Assembly: GCA_964584805.1 (NCBI GenBank)
Contig: CAZPAY010000001.1
Location: forward strand, 186,001-250,000
Source of the DNA: JABHIE01 sp964584805
GTDB taxonomy: Bacteria; Planctomycetota; UBA1135
Direction of reading: 5' to 3'
Length of the DNA stretch: 64,000 bases
The notes under the pieces are model-generated. The model saw only the letters and a program-made list of their open reading frames with translations. It was not told the origin of the DNA and made no database searches. Positions 37,099 through 46,469 of this stretch are shown in pieces. The translations under genes and the position numbers were made by a program. The first letter of the stretch is position 1. The number at the start of each line of letters is the position of its first letter.

Positions 37099-38880
37099 AT
37101 GCTCACTCTTGCATCCCTGTTGCTTGCTTTGGCCCCCGCGCAAGCCCCTTCCTTTGACGGTCTCGTTGAGATTCCGGCTGGCCCTGTTTTCGTAGGTAGC
37201 ACGAAAAAAGACATTATCAAACGCATTGAGGCCGGTGCAAGTGCAGGCGATGCACAGTATTTAGGTGCTGAAACGCCTCAATATAAAGTGACCCTCCCTC
37301 GCTTTGGCATGACTCCCACGGAAGTCACAAACGAGATGTACCTGCAATTCGTCCTCGAAACGGGTTATGCTCCCCCAGCGACTTGGGCAAAATTTTCGCG
37401 TGAAATGAGGACGGCCATCATCGCCGCAGGAAAAGTTCAAAATGGCCTCGCCTGGGCGTTCAATGAATTAAATCAAGGTGCTTGGTGGGCCGAGCACAAT
37501 CAAGATGGGGTTTGGGCCTGGGACGGCAAGCTCCCTCATGGAACCGCCACGGCAGAACCGGCCGAATTCCCCATCGAATGGGAAATGCACCCATCCACCG
37601 CTCTCGAACCGGTTGTCTTCGTCAACTTCAAAGATGCGCAAGCATATTGCCTCTGGGCGGGCCTGCGCCTCCCCACTGAGGAAGAATGGATTCGCGCAGG
37701 GCGTGCCGACAAGAAATGGGATTACCCTTTCGGCAAAGACTGGGATCCAACAAAAGTCGCCTGCAAAGTCACAGAAAGCAAAAAGAGGCTCGCCTTCAAA
37801 CGCCTCCCTGTTAATTCACTTGAAAACATTTCAGCCTTCGGTTGCGTAGACATGGTCGGCAATGTCTGGGAATGGGTCGGCTCTCCTTTTGAAGCACACC
37901 CCAAATTCAAAAGTTTCGCCGTAGGTAGCGGTAAATCAAAAATCGATGTGGTACCTGATTGGGACAGTTCTTATGGCGTCATTAAAGGTGCGGCTTTCCA
38001 AACGGGCGCTGATTTTTGCCGACTCACCACACGCATCGGCATTGACCGCTCAGCGCGCACCAATATTATTGGCTTCCGCGCAGCCAGCTCTGGAATTCCT
38101 TGCCAAGACACCATGGAGCTCTATGGCGCAGAGGTCCCCTCCAAATTGATTGGGGGCTTGCCCCATATGATCTTTGACTTCAAGGCATCGCTGGGCCTTG
38201 AAAAGCGAAACATGGCTGAGCTTGCTCCAATCGAAGCCAGTCGGGAAAAGCCTAAAAACGACATCCCTGAGACGACACCACCTGATGGCTATGGCGTTTT
38301 CGATGCATACGAGATGTTGGCCGTTGCGCCAATGCGTGAACTTGATTTCGCGAGCGAATCAAAATTCAACCAATTCTGCAAAAAGGAAAACCGGCCCATC
38401 CCAATTGGCTTATTGGTAAGCACGCATAATCTTTCTGCTCCGAACACTACACCTGGGTCTTTCGTATTGGCTTATATTCGCCCCATGAAAAAGGAAGAAA
38501 TCCTTTTGAGTGGAGGGATCGTACCGAAGGTTTTCATGCCTAAAGAATTACCCGAACCAAATGGTGAGGGTTTTGACCTTAAAGGCTTTCTTCTTAAGCC
38601 GGGCGATGCCCACCTTGCGATCCTAGACCATCAAGGCGAGATCATCGGCATCTTCCCCACCGTCAACCCACCGAAGTTGGTGCGCTTGGCATCGGCCAAG
38701 CACGATGTCAGTGTCAACCTTGACAAAGATGCTGTTGAATTCCGCCTCGCTGTAGGAGGCCCCCGTGGCAAGGCATGGTCTTTCCGCTTCCGCGTTAAGC
38801 CTCTCGGCAATCAAGGCTCACTTGCCATCGAAAACTACTGGGACGGTGACTACTACGGTGTCATCCAACCAAAAGAATAA
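37099..38880 (+). CDS. Exported FGE-sulfatase-family protein with extra C-terminal region
   Basis: Exported protein of 593 residues. A short signal peptide (about 1-15, LAPAQA) precedes an FGE/SUMF fold (about 22-335), seen in EIPAGPVFVGSTK, PTEVTNEMYLQFV, GLRLPTEEEWIRAG, DMVGNVWEWVGSPF and NIIGFRAASSG. In the active-site segment GAAFQTGADFCRL the second catalytic cysteine (C307) is present but the first is Thr302, so it is unlikely to form formylglycine in sulfatases. A C-terminal region of about 250 residues has no recognised domain. It may be a binding or scaffold protein. Confidence 0.78.
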   Translation: MLTLASLLLALAPAQAPSFDGLVEIPAGPVFVGSTKKDIIKRIEAGASAGDAQYLGAETPQYKVTLPRFGMTPTEVTNEMYLQFVLETGYAPPATWAKFSREMRTAIIAAGKVQNGLAWAFNELNQGAWWAEHNQDGVWAWDGKLPHGTATAEPAEFPIEWEMHPSTALEPVVFVNFKDAQAYCLWAGLRLPTEEEWIRAGRADKKWDYPFGKDWDPTKVACKVTESKKRLAFKRLPVNSLENISAFGCVDMVGNVWEWVGSPFEAHPKFKSFAVGSGKSKIDVVPDWDSSYGVIKGAAFQTGADFCRLTTRIGIDRSARTNIIGFRAASSGIPCQDTMELYGAEVPSKLIGGLPHMIFDFKASLGLEKRNMAELAPIEASREKPKNDIPETTPPDGYGVFDAYEMLAVAPMRELDFASESKFNQFCKKENRPIPIGLLVSTHNLSAPNTTPGSFVLAYIRPMKKEEILLSGGIVPKVFMPKELPEPNGEGFDLKGFLLKPGDAHLAILDHQGEIIGIFPTVNPPKLVRLASAKHDVSVNLDKDAVEFRLAVGGPRGKAWSFRFRVKPLGNQGSLAIENYWDGDYYGVIQPKE

Positions 38881-38917
38881 CTTTAGTTTCGGTTGGCTCT
38901 TGAGGAGCCCCCCCTAT

Positions 38918-38945
38918 CTGAGCGCACTCAAGAAAGTGCGCTCAG
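38918..38945. terminator. Bidirectional terminator-like hairpin overlapping the valS stop
   Basis: CTGAGCGCACT (38918-38928) and its perfect complement (38935-38945) form an 11-base stem with a 6-base loop between the convergent FGE-like gene and valS. The valS TGA lies at the stem-loop junction. A T-rich stretch follows on the plus strand only (ATTTGCTTT), so it fits termination of the FGE-like gene better. A smaller stem (GGCTC/GAGCC near 38895-38909) lies just upstream. Confidence 0.6.
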
Positions 38946-41633
38946 ATTTGCTTTGAGGGTCGTGCGCTCAATTTCAAGATCGGCGCGGCGCTGACGCTCA
39001 CTCTCAACGACATCATCGCCTGCATTTTGGATGAAACGCTCATTGGCGAGTTTGCCATCGATAGCCTGGATGCCTTTATCAATCTTGGCGGCTTTCTTTT
39101 CGAGAGAATCACGCAATTTGCTGGCGTCCGTGTCAGCGGTGAAGGGGAGGAATACAGAACCACCGACAAAGAGATCGGTGCCCGAATCTGCTGGGCGGTC
39201 GCCGCTGACCTGCACTTGAATCCCTGATAAACCGCCCAAGTAGGCAAGTAAATCTGCATTAGACCGCATGGTGTCGGCCATGGCCTGGTCTGTGGCAAGA
39301 ATCGTACCCTTAGGCATATCACTGGCTGCAACCTCAAGTAGCGCTCGCACATTACGGAAACCACGCACCGCATCTTGCAAAGCGGAATAATCAGCCTCTG
39401 CTGCAGTATCGCGCTCGGAAGCTGCCACAGGCCAATCCGCGGCCATCAACATTTCATCACTTGAGCGGAATGCAGCAGGCACATGCTCCCAGAGCCTCTC
39501 GGAAAGAAATGGCGTAAAGGGGTGTAGCAGTTTTAGCAATTGCCCTAATGTGTTGCCTAAAGTGCGACGGACACGAGCGGCATCAGCGGCATCAGCTGTA
39601 CCTGGGCCTGCGTCTTCGGCGAGGCGCAAGCGGCGCTTGGCAGATTCGACATACCAGTCGCAGAAGTCGTCCCAGGTGAAACGATAAAGTGCTTGAGCGG
39701 CATCATGGAAATCATAGTTGCCAAGGGCTGCCGTCACCTCAGCCGTGACAGCATCAAGCCTCGCCTGAATCCAGCGATCTTCAAGTGCCGCGCCACAATC
39801 GTCGGCAATTTCTCCCTCAAGGTGGCCCAGTGCAAATCGCGCGACATTCCAAATCTTGTTGCAGAAACGCTGCCCAAGCTCGAAACGGTTTTCTGCGAGT
39901 TTTACATCTTGCCCCTCACGAGTCAAAATCATGAGCGAATAACGGACGGCGTCAGCACCGTATTTTTCAATCATTTCGACAGGGTCAATGCCATTGCCGG
40001 CCGACTTGCTCATGCGACGACCTTTGCCATCCAGCACGGTCGCGTGGATGTAACAGGTCGAAAAGGGGCAACGCTTTTCAATAGGCAGTTCTTTGCGGAA
40101 GGCGTAACCGGCCATGACCATGCGAGCGACCCAAAGGTAAATGATGTCGCGTGCCGTTGACAAAAACTGTGTGGGGTAAAAACGATCGAGATCGGCAGAT
40201 TCCTCGCTCGGCCATCCCAAGGTCGCAAACGGCCACAACCAAGAGCTAGCCCATGTATCGAGCACATCTGGGTCTTGGCGGACAATGGGCTTGCCGGTAT
40301 CAGGGTGAAGTGAACCTATCTCGACATCATTGCGCGAAGGCAATGGCGTGTCGTCTTCGTCATACCAAACAGGGATGCGATGCCCCCACCAAAGCTGGCG
40401 CGAAATGCACCAGTCGTGGACATTTTCAAGCCAATCAAGATATACCTTTTTCCAGCGTGCTGGTTTGAACTCAAGCGAGCCATCGTTCACGGCCTCAATC
40501 GCAGGCTCGGCAAGCGGTTGCATTTTCACGAACCACTGCTCACTTACGAGCGGCTCAATTGGCGTCTTGGAGCGGTCGCTGATCGAGATGTTGTGCGTGA
40601 TATCTTCGATGTGGTCGAGCAACTCGTTTTGTTCAAACCACTCAATCACGGCCTTACGCGCGGCTTCTTTCGTCAATCCGGCAAAAGGTCCACCGACGCT
40701 AGTCAGCTTGCCGTCTTTCTCAAGAAGGTTGAGAATCGGCAGATTGTTACGACGCCCGCGATCATAGTCTGCAGGGTCGTGACCGGGCGTAACCTTGACC
40801 GCGCCCGTGCCGAGCTCGCGCTCAACACTATCGTCGGCGACAATCGGAATCTCGCGATTCACGATAGGCAACAGCAGCGTTTTGCCAATCAAGTCGGCGT
40901 AACGATCATCATCGGGATGCACGGCGACGCCCGTATCCGCGAGCATCGTTTCAGGTCGAGTTGTGCCAACCGTAACGAATTGATTGGAATCTTTGACCGG
41001 ATAGCGCAAGTACCACATATGGCCCTTTTGCTGTTTGTATTCGATTTCATCATCTGAAATCGCCGTCTGCAGCTTGCAATCCCAGTTAACCAAACGCGCG
41101 CCTCGATAAACCAGCCCACGCTCATAAAGCGAAACGAATGCCTCGCGGACGGCCGTCGACATATCCTCGTCGAGCGTGAATTTTGTGCGTGTCCAATCAC
41201 AGGATGCACCAAGTCGGCGCAACTGGCCAAGGATTACATTGCCGTGATGCTCTTTCCAATCCCAGATTTCACTTAAAAAAGCCTCGCGACCCATTTCCTG
41301 GCGTGTTGCCCCCTTTTCTTTATAGAGGCGTTTCTCGACAACGGCTTGTGTGGCAATGCCCGCATGGTCGGTGCCCGGCACCCAAAGCGTGTCAAAGCCG
41401 GCCATCCGTTTGTGGCGGGCAATTACATCTTGCAGAGTGTTATTCAGAGCGTGGCCCATATGCAAGACGCCCGTCACATTAGGTGGCGGAATCATGATGG
41501 TGAAAGTCGGCTTGTCGCTGGCTTCTTTAGCTGGTGACAACAAGCCGGCAGATTCCCAGGCGTCGTAGACACCCGTCTCGATTTCCGAGGGGGTGTAGCG
41601 CGTGGCTAACTCAGTGAGGGCGGTTTCGCTCAT
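38928..41633 (-). CDS. valS: Valyl-tRNA synthetase
   Basis: Class I synthetase for valine with editing. The 901 residues include PPPNVTGVLHMGHALNN (HIGH motif), the CP1 editing domain (TTRPETMLADTGVAVHPDD), GRRMSKSAGNGIDP (KMSKS) and a C-terminal coiled-coil ending ERTTLKANLSALS. GATAAT ends 10 bases before the ATG, so its message may have an almost absent leader. It is divergent from the lipid kinase gene with 41 bases between start codons. Its stop codon lies in a hairpin. Confidence 0.97.
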   Translation of the reverse strand: MSETALTELATRYTPSEIETGVYDAWESAGLLSPAKEASDKPTFTIMIPPPNVTGVLHMGHALNNTLQDVIARHKRMAGFDTLWVPGTDHAGIATQAVVEKRLYKEKGATRQEMGREAFLSEIWDWKEHHGNVILGQLRRLGASCDWTRTKFTLDEDMSTAVREAFVSLYERGLVYRGARLVNWDCKLQTAISDDEIEYKQQKGHMWYLRYPVKDSNQFVTVGTTRPETMLADTGVAVHPDDDRYADLIGKTLLLPIVNREIPIVADDSVERELGTGAVKVTPGHDPADYDRGRRNNLPILNLLEKDGKLTSVGGPFAGLTKEAARKAVIEWFEQNELLDHIEDITHNISISDRSKTPIEPLVSEQWFVKMQPLAEPAIEAVNDGSLEFKPARWKKVYLDWLENVHDWCISRQLWWGHRIPVWYDEDDTPLPSRNDVEIGSLHPDTGKPIVRQDPDVLDTWASSWLWPFATLGWPSEESADLDRFYPTQFLSTARDIIYLWVARMVMAGYAFRKELPIEKRCPFSTCYIHATVLDGKGRRMSKSAGNGIDPVEMIEKYGADAVRYSLMILTREGQDVKLAENRFELGQRFCNKIWNVARFALGHLEGEIADDCGAALEDRWIQARLDAVTAEVTAALGNYDFHDAAQALYRFTWDDFCDWYVESAKRRLRLAEDAGPGTADAADAARVRRTLGNTLGQLLKLLHPFTPFLSERLWEHVPAAFRSSDEMLMAADWPVAASERDTAAEADYSALQDAVRGFRNVRALLEVAASDMPKGTILATDQAMADTMRSNADLLAYLGGLSGIQVQVSGDRPADSGTDLFVGGSVFLPFTADTDASKLRDSLEKKAAKIDKGIQAIDGKLANERFIQNAGDDVVESERQRRADLEIERTTLKANLSALS

Positions 41634-41674
41634 AAGAACGGGGATTATCGCAGAATTTCGTTAACCTATCCCCT

Positions 41675-42595
41675 ATGCAAATCGAAATCCTCGTCAACCC
41701 CAAGTCAGGCCGTGGTCGTGGACCGCGCCGCGCGGGCTTGATTGCTGCTGAATTAGCGGCTCGGGGCCTGGCTTCGCAGATTTCGGTCGGCATTTGCTTG
41801 GCCGACACGCAGCGATGGGCCGAAGAAAAGGCTAAGACTGCCGACCGATTGGTGGTGTTAGGCGGCGACGGCACGCTGAACGCTGTTTTACAAACACTGC
41901 CCTCGGCACCGCCGCCGATTGTCTTCATTCCGCTTGGCACCGCAAATGTTTTAGCAAGAGAACTCAAGCTTCCGCGCACCATCCATAAAATGGTCGACCT
42001 CATTGAAGAGGGTGAGATTCTGCAACTTGACACCGGCGTCTTACAGGTCAAGGGCGTGGCCGTGCGTGAGAGTGAAAAGCAGCGCACTTTTATGGGCTGG
42101 GGCTTTGGCCTCGACGGCGAGCTAATGCGTCTCATGGATGCCCACCGCTCGGGCGGCACTATCAAGATGTCTGAATATATCCCGCTGTTTTTGCAACTTC
42201 TGCGCGACTGGCGGCCGAGCCCACAGCGAGTTTGGGTCGACGGCATTGACATGGGCGTTTTTGAATACGGTGTCATCTATGGCATCCGTAATTATGGCGG
42301 TCAGGCTCTGCGGCTAGGTCCCGCCACTTACGACGACGGTCTCTGGGAGGTCTACCTCTTTCCCAAAATCAATATCGCCACAGGATCCGCCCTTGCCCTT
42401 GCTGCGGCGACACGACAATTGACCAAAGCACCAGGCATTGTCATCCGCACGGCAAAGATGGTGCGGGTTGAGCAACTTGACGGCCAAAAATCCAGCCCCG
42501 TGCAGGTCGACGGCGAATATGTCGGCACCACGCCAGTAGAATTTGCGCTCGACGGTAAGTGCCTGCCGCTTCTCGTCCCTGACACTCCATCATGA
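41675..42595 (+). CDS. Diacylglycerol kinase-family lipid kinase
   Basis: Soluble lipid kinase of the YegS/DgkB type. The N-terminal domain starts EILVNPKSGRGRGP and has the ATP-binding loop VVLGGDGTLNAVLQ followed by PLGTANVLARELKLP; the C-terminal beta-sandwich includes ISDGFVEVY-like residues here read as DDGLWEVYLFPK. The 306 residues are typical. TAACCT ends 7 bases before the ATG. It overlaps kdsA by 4 bases, linking lipid or lipid A-related metabolism with Kdo synthesis. The lipid substrate is not evident. Confidence 0.88.
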   Translation: MQIEILVNPKSGRGRGPRRAGLIAAELAARGLASQISVGICLADTQRWAEEKAKTADRLVVLGGDGTLNAVLQTLPSAPPPIVFIPLGTANVLARELKLPRTIHKMVDLIEEGEILQLDTGVLQVKGVAVRESEKQRTFMGWGFGLDGELMRLMDAHRSGGTIKMSEYIPLFLQLLRDWRPSPQRVWVDGIDMGVFEYGVIYGIRNYGGQALRLGPATYDDGLWEVYLFPKINIATGSALALAAATRQLTKAPGIVIRTAKMVRVEQLDGQKSSPVQVDGEYVGTTPVEFALDGKCLPLLVPDTPS

Positions 42596-43383
42596 GCTTC
42601 TCCACCAACAATCGCACTCGTCCCATTTTGCTTGCCGGCCCCTGTGTCCTTGAAGGCCGCATCTCCGTTGACGAGGCGGAAAGCATTGCCGAAGTGATTG
42701 CCGATTTGCCTTTTCAGTGGGCTTACAAGGCGAGTTTCGACAAGGCAAATCGTACTTCGGCCGATTCAGGTCGCGGGCCTGGTCTGAGTGAGGGGGTTGC
42801 ACTCTTAGCCGAAATCAAAGAGAAATTGAATGTACCGATTGTGACTGATGTGCACTTGCCCGAGCAGTGTGCGCCAGCCGCAGAGGTGGCTGACATTTTG
42901 CAAATACCCGCTTTTTTGTGCCGCCAGACTGACTTGCTTTTGGCTGCTGCAGCTACTGGGCGCACGGTCAATATCAAAAAGGGCCAGTTCCTTCCCCCTG
43001 CCGATGTCATCCGTGCTGCGACGAAAGTTACTTCTGCTGGCAACAAAAATGTAATGCTCACCGAGCGCGGTACATTTTTCGGCTATGGGCGATTGGTCGT
43101 CGACATGACAGGCTTGCCCGAGATGCAAGCTTCTGGCTTCCCTGTACTGCTTGACGCGACGCATGCTGTGCAACGCCCCTCGGGGGCCAATGGCAAAACG
43201 GGCGGTGACTGGACGCAAGCACCACTCTTGTTGCGTGCGGGCGCGGCAGCAGGCTTTGATGGCTTCTTTGTCGAGACGCATCCAGAGCCATTACGCTCGC
43301 CATCCGACGGCCCCAACATGATTCCGCTCAACGAGCTGCGAGCGGTGCTTGAGCAAGTGCTCGCGATTCGGGCTACGCTCTAA
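42592..43383 (+). CDS. kdsA: 2-dehydro-3-deoxyphosphooctonate aldolase (KDO-8-P synthase)
   Basis: Condenses phosphoenolpyruvate and arabinose 5-phosphate to Kdo-8-phosphate for the inner core of lipopolysaccharide. The 263 residues include AGPCVLEG, YKASFDKANRTS, VTDVHLPEQCAPAAEV, NIKKGQFLPP, LTERGTFFGYGRLVVDM and LDATHAVQRP. C18 in AGPC indicates the metal-dependent class, where the E. coli enzyme has asparagine. Its stop overlaps the convergent sigma factor gene by 3-4 bases. Its presence implies Kdo-containing lipopolysaccharide and hence an outer membrane. Confidence 0.95.
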   Translation: MSFSTNNRTRPILLAGPCVLEGRISVDEAESIAEVIADLPFQWAYKASFDKANRTSADSGRGPGLSEGVALLAEIKEKLNVPIVTDVHLPEQCAPAAEVADILQIPAFLCRQTDLLLAAAATGRTVNIKKGQFLPPADVIRAATKVTSAGNKNVMLTERGTFFGYGRLVVDMTGLPEMQASGFPVLLDATHAVQRPSGANGKTGGDWTQAPLLLRAGAAAGFDGFFVETHPEPLRSPSDGPNMIPLNELRAVLEQVLAIRATL

Positions 43384-44153
43384 ACTTTGCTGCCGAAGCG
43401 CTCTTGCAAGCGTTCCACAATGCGACCGTGAATTTTGCACACACGCGACAAAGACAAATCGAGTTCTTGACCAATTTCTTTGAGCGAGTAGCCAAGGAAA
43501 TACTTCATGAAAAGAATTTCGCGAGCCTCGGGTTCAATGTGGCAGCGAATCAACTCAAGCATCTCGCGCACATGAACAGGGTCGGGGTGATCCTCGGCAC
43601 GCGGATCTTCTAAAAAGTCAAGGCCATGTTGACCATCCTGTGCACCATTTGCAGGGCGACCACCCGCGAGCACTGGCGTGTCTTTTCCGTTGCCAAAATA
43701 GTGGCGGTAATCTTCGAGGCTCATTTCGAGCGCAGCGGCAATTTCTTCTTCGAGTGGCTCGCGACCTAATTCTTGGCTCAGCTGGCCGACCACTTGCTTG
43801 CGCGCCTTAAGGCGTTTACGGACAGGTCGCGGCAACCAGTCGTGGCGACGCAATTCATCAAGAATCGCACCGTGCACGCGCTGCGAACAGAAGGCCTCAA
43901 AGGGCACACCTCGCTCGGGGTCGAATCTCTCGACCGCTTGAATCAAACCAATGTCCCCCGCGCCCTCGAGGTCGCCCATGTCGACCGTGCGCGGCAACCG
44001 TTTTTTTACACTGCGAGCAACGGAAATCGCGACGGGGCGATAGTGCTCAACCAAATCGTTGCGCGACTCATCGCACTCGCTCTGGAAATAGTTCTCCCAC
44101 AAAAGCGCGATGGCTTTTTCTTCTTCGGGAGTAAGTTTTGCTCGGCGGACCAT
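43380..44153 (-). CDS. FliA/WhiG/SigB-type alternative sigma factor
   Basis: Sigma-70 family member of 257 residues with regions 2, 3 and 4. Region 2 is ARSVKKRLPRTVDMGDLEGAGDIGL and AVERFDPERGVPFEAFCSQRVHG, region 3 is RPVRKRLKARKQVVGQLSQELGREP, and region 4 ends in the helix-turn-helix SLKEIGQELDLSLSRVCKIHG. The RVHGAILDELR element is typical of flagellar and general-stress sigma factors. There are no flagellar or anti-sigma genes nearby, so its regulon is unknown. The ATG lies after a 100-base leader that follows ybeY. Confidence 0.9.
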   Translation of the reverse strand: MVRRAKLTPEEEKAIALLWENYFQSECDESRNDLVEHYRPVAISVARSVKKRLPRTVDMGDLEGAGDIGLIQAVERFDPERGVPFEAFCSQRVHGAILDELRRHDWLPRPVRKRLKARKQVVGQLSQELGREPLEEEIAAALEMSLEDYRHYFGNGKDTPVLAGGRPANGAQDGQHGLDFLEDPRAEDHPDPVHVREMLELIRCHIEPEAREILFMKYFLGYSLKEIGQELDLSLSRVCKIHGRIVERLQERFGSKV

Positions 44154-44253
44154 GATGGAGGTGACACGCAGAGGGGGCTCCGCGAATGCTTAGATAGAAT
44201 TGGAATAAAAAAACACGCGCGCTTCAAGAGAAAACGCTTGGGAATAAGGAGAT
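44154..44253. other. Spacer between ybeY and the sigma factor gene
   Basis: This 100-base stretch holds a T-run (T7 on the minus strand, around 44206-44212) downstream of ybeY, which may act as a weak terminator after an unstable stem. A TATCTA-like -10 box follows before the sigma gene. I see no convincing -35 box or structured RNA. Confidence 0.35.
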
Positions 44254-44664
44254 TCAATTTTGCAAAACCTTGTATTCGGCTTCGCGCATCGCCTTGCAAT
44301 CTGATTCATTGTGATCATCAAAGCCTAAAAGATGTAAACATCCGTGCACGATATACAGGCGCAGCTCATCAACGAATTCAATTCCACGGTCGAGCGCTTG
44401 CTTCCGAGCCATGTCAACATTCACGAGGACTTCCCCGAATAAATCCTCATCGCCGTAAGGGAAAGCCATGACATCCGTTTCAGCTGAGTCGTCAAGAAAC
44501 TGTTTGTGCAGCAGAGTGTGGTCTTCCGCGCCCATCAAAACGACCTCGACTCTTACGCCAGACTTCCCGTCAAATAGCCGCCAAGCGGTAGAAACAAGGG
44601 ATTGGACGCTACTTTCAGAAATCGGCGCGTCAACAAGAATCTGACAATCAACTTGTACCGGCAT
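44254..44664 (-). CDS. ybeY: Endoribonuclease YbeY
   Basis: Single-strand RNase of the UPF0054 family, involved in 16S rRNA 3' maturation and ribosome quality control. The 136 residues carry the signature VHGCLHLLGFDDH with the three metal-binding histidines near the C-terminus. The upstream GDVLVNVDMAR-like strand (LFGEVLVNVDMA) also fits. It follows phoH by 3 bases, the common phoH-ybeY pairing. Confidence 0.93.
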   Translation of the reverse strand: MPVQVDCQILVDAPISESSVQSLVSTAWRLFDGKSGVRVEVVLMGAEDHTLLHKQFLDDSAETDVMAFPYGDEDLFGEVLVNVDMARKQALDRGIEFVDELRLYIVHGCLHLLGFDDHNESDCKAMREAEYKVLQN

Positions 44665-44667
44665 CGT

Positions 44668-45621
44668 TCAGTCACCACCGTAGGCGGCCACGATGCGTTG
44701 CACCAGAGTGCTGCGCTGGACATCTTCTTTATGAAAAACCACCGTCTCTACTTTCGGGATGTCAGCCAATCGCTCGATAGCGTCAAGTAAGCCACTGCGG
44801 CCAGAAGGCAAATCACTTTGCGTGTGGTCACCCGTGACCACTGCCGTCGTGCCTTCGCCGAGGCGCGTCAAAAACATTTTCAGTTGCGAAACCGTTGCAT
44901 TTTGCGCCTCATCTAAAATCACAAAAGATTGATTTAATGTGCGCCCGCGCATAAAAGCAAGGGGCGCAATCTCGACCACATCGAGTTCTTTCATGCGCAA
45001 AGCAGTTGCGGGCCCGAACAAATCATTGAGTGCGTCAAACAGTGGGCGCAAATAGGGATCGACTTTATCGTGCAAATCACCCGGCAAAAAACCGAGGTGC
45101 TCGCCTGCTTCGACTGCGGGTCGGGTCAAAACGATGCGCTTTACTTTGCCCGAACGCAATGCCGAAACAGCGGCAGCAACCGCAAGATAAGTCTTGCCGG
45201 TGCCTGCCGGGCCAGCACCCAAAACCAAACTGTTTTCCTCCATCGCTTGCATGTAGGCTGCTTGCGCATCTGTGCGTGGGCGTGGCATGCGAGGGCTGCG
45301 GTCAAGCGCTTGGCTCTTACGAGCAACGGACGGTTTTTCTTTAGGTTGAACCGCGTGAAGCGCATCAGCCTGCCCATCAAACAACATCGAGTTGATATCG
45401 CCTGGTGTAAAATTCTGTCCCTGACGCAAATCTGCCAGCAGCATCCGCACGCGCTCACCCATCAGAGCAACCGCATCACCCTCTCCTATGAGGCGTAAAA
45501 CGCCGTCGCGCGATGCCCAGCGCACATCAAATCGCTGCAATGATGCTTTCGCATGGCAGTCGTAAGGGCCGAAGAGTTGCTGCTCTTCTTCGAGCGACAT
45601 CAAGGGGATGGGCAGTTCCAT
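44668..45621 (-). CDS. phoH: PhoH-family ATPase
   Basis: RNA-associated P-loop ATPase often linked with YbeY. The 317 residues have Walker A GAGPAGTGKTYLAVA (around residue 135), LTRPAVEAGEHLGFLPGD, and Walker B/DExx block SFVILDEAQNATVSQLKMFLTRLG. An N-terminal region of about 110 residues contains the KH-like segment expected for PhoL proteins. It is downstream of cdsA by 26 bases. Confidence 0.94.
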   Translation of the reverse strand: MELPIPLMSLEEEQQLFGPYDCHAKASLQRFDVRWASRDGVLRLIGEGDAVALMGERVRMLLADLRQGQNFTPGDINSMLFDGQADALHAVQPKEKPSVARKSQALDRSPRMPRPRTDAQAAYMQAMEENSLVLGAGPAGTGKTYLAVAAAVSALRSGKVKRIVLTRPAVEAGEHLGFLPGDLHDKVDPYLRPLFDALNDLFGPATALRMKELDVVEIAPLAFMRGRTLNQSFVILDEAQNATVSQLKMFLTRLGEGTTAVVTGDHTQSDLPSGRSGLLDAIERLADIPKVETVVFHKEDVQRSTLVQRIVAAYGGD

Positions 45622-45647
45622 TGGGTGCAGGGTTGTTTAGTGAATCA

Positions 45648-46469
45648 TCAAAGCAAACTGCTATAGGACAACCATGCGGCCAATGCGGGTGCTGCTAGCA
45701 AAAAGGAATCGGCTAAATCGTAAAACCCACCCATCACTGGGATAAGCCCAGCGGAGTCTTTTGTGTTACAGCCTCGCTTGAGCAGGCTTTCAGAGAGGTC
45801 GCCGAACTGACCGCCGAGATTGACCAAGAGTGCCGCGATGACCCATTGCGCCGTGTTGGCAAAATCCGCCTCTGGGAATGCAGCCGAGGCGACCCACCAA
45901 GCGACAAGAAGGGAACCGATGACGGAAGCAAGCGCGCCCTCCCAACTTTTATTTGGACTGACTTGGGGGATCAGCTTGTGTTTGCCAATTGCTGTGCCAG
46001 CAAAATAAGCGCAGGAATCGCCGGCCTTAGCAACCGCAATCAGAAAGACCAACCAATGCCACCCATATTCGAAGCGCAGCCAACCTGCCAGCCCAAGCAT
46101 CAGCGGAATAGTGAGCAAGCCCAGCAGACTCACACCCAAAATCTCGGGGGATCTCTCCGTATCGCAGCGCAGCACGCCCGCCAATAAAAGAAGTCCGACC
46201 GAAGCCGTCACAGCGGTGCCCAAATCGTATTCAGGGCAAAAGAAAGAACCATAAATCAACAACCCCAGAGCCGCAGACAAGAGCGCGTAAAATTTTGCGC
46301 GGCCTTTGAGCAAACCGGCCATGCCGTAGAACTCAAGCTGTGCGCCCATCGCCACCAAAGGCAAAACGAGCAAACTCACGGGCTTCCACTCTTTGTCGGC
46401 CCAAAACATACCCGCGACAATCAAAGTCATCAACGAGCCAAATCGCAAACGGGTTGTTAAAGCACTCAT
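45648..46469 (-). CDS. cdsA: Phosphatidate cytidylyltransferase
   Basis: Makes CDP-diacylglycerol for phospholipid synthesis. The 273 residues have about seven to eight membrane helices and SPNKSWEGALAS. The terminal signature reads LKRGCNTKDSAGLIPVMGGFYDLADSFL; relative to E. coli CdsA the histidine of PGHGG and the arginine after the aspartate are replaced (VMGG, DLAD), while K-R, K-D and the aspartates are kept. Some other bacteria have GMGG here, so activity is likely. It overlaps uppS by 4 bases. Confidence 0.88.
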   Translation of the reverse strand: MSALTTRLRFGSLMTLIVAGMFWADKEWKPVSLLVLPLVAMGAQLEFYGMAGLLKGRAKFYALLSAALGLLIYGSFFCPEYDLGTAVTASVGLLLLAGVLRCDTERSPEILGVSLLGLLTIPLMLGLAGWLRFEYGWHWLVFLIAVAKAGDSCAYFAGTAIGKHKLIPQVSPNKSWEGALASVIGSLLVAWWVASAAFPEADFANTAQWVIAALLVNLGGQFGDLSESLLKRGCNTKDSAGLIPVMGGFYDLADSFLLAAPALAAWLSYSSLL

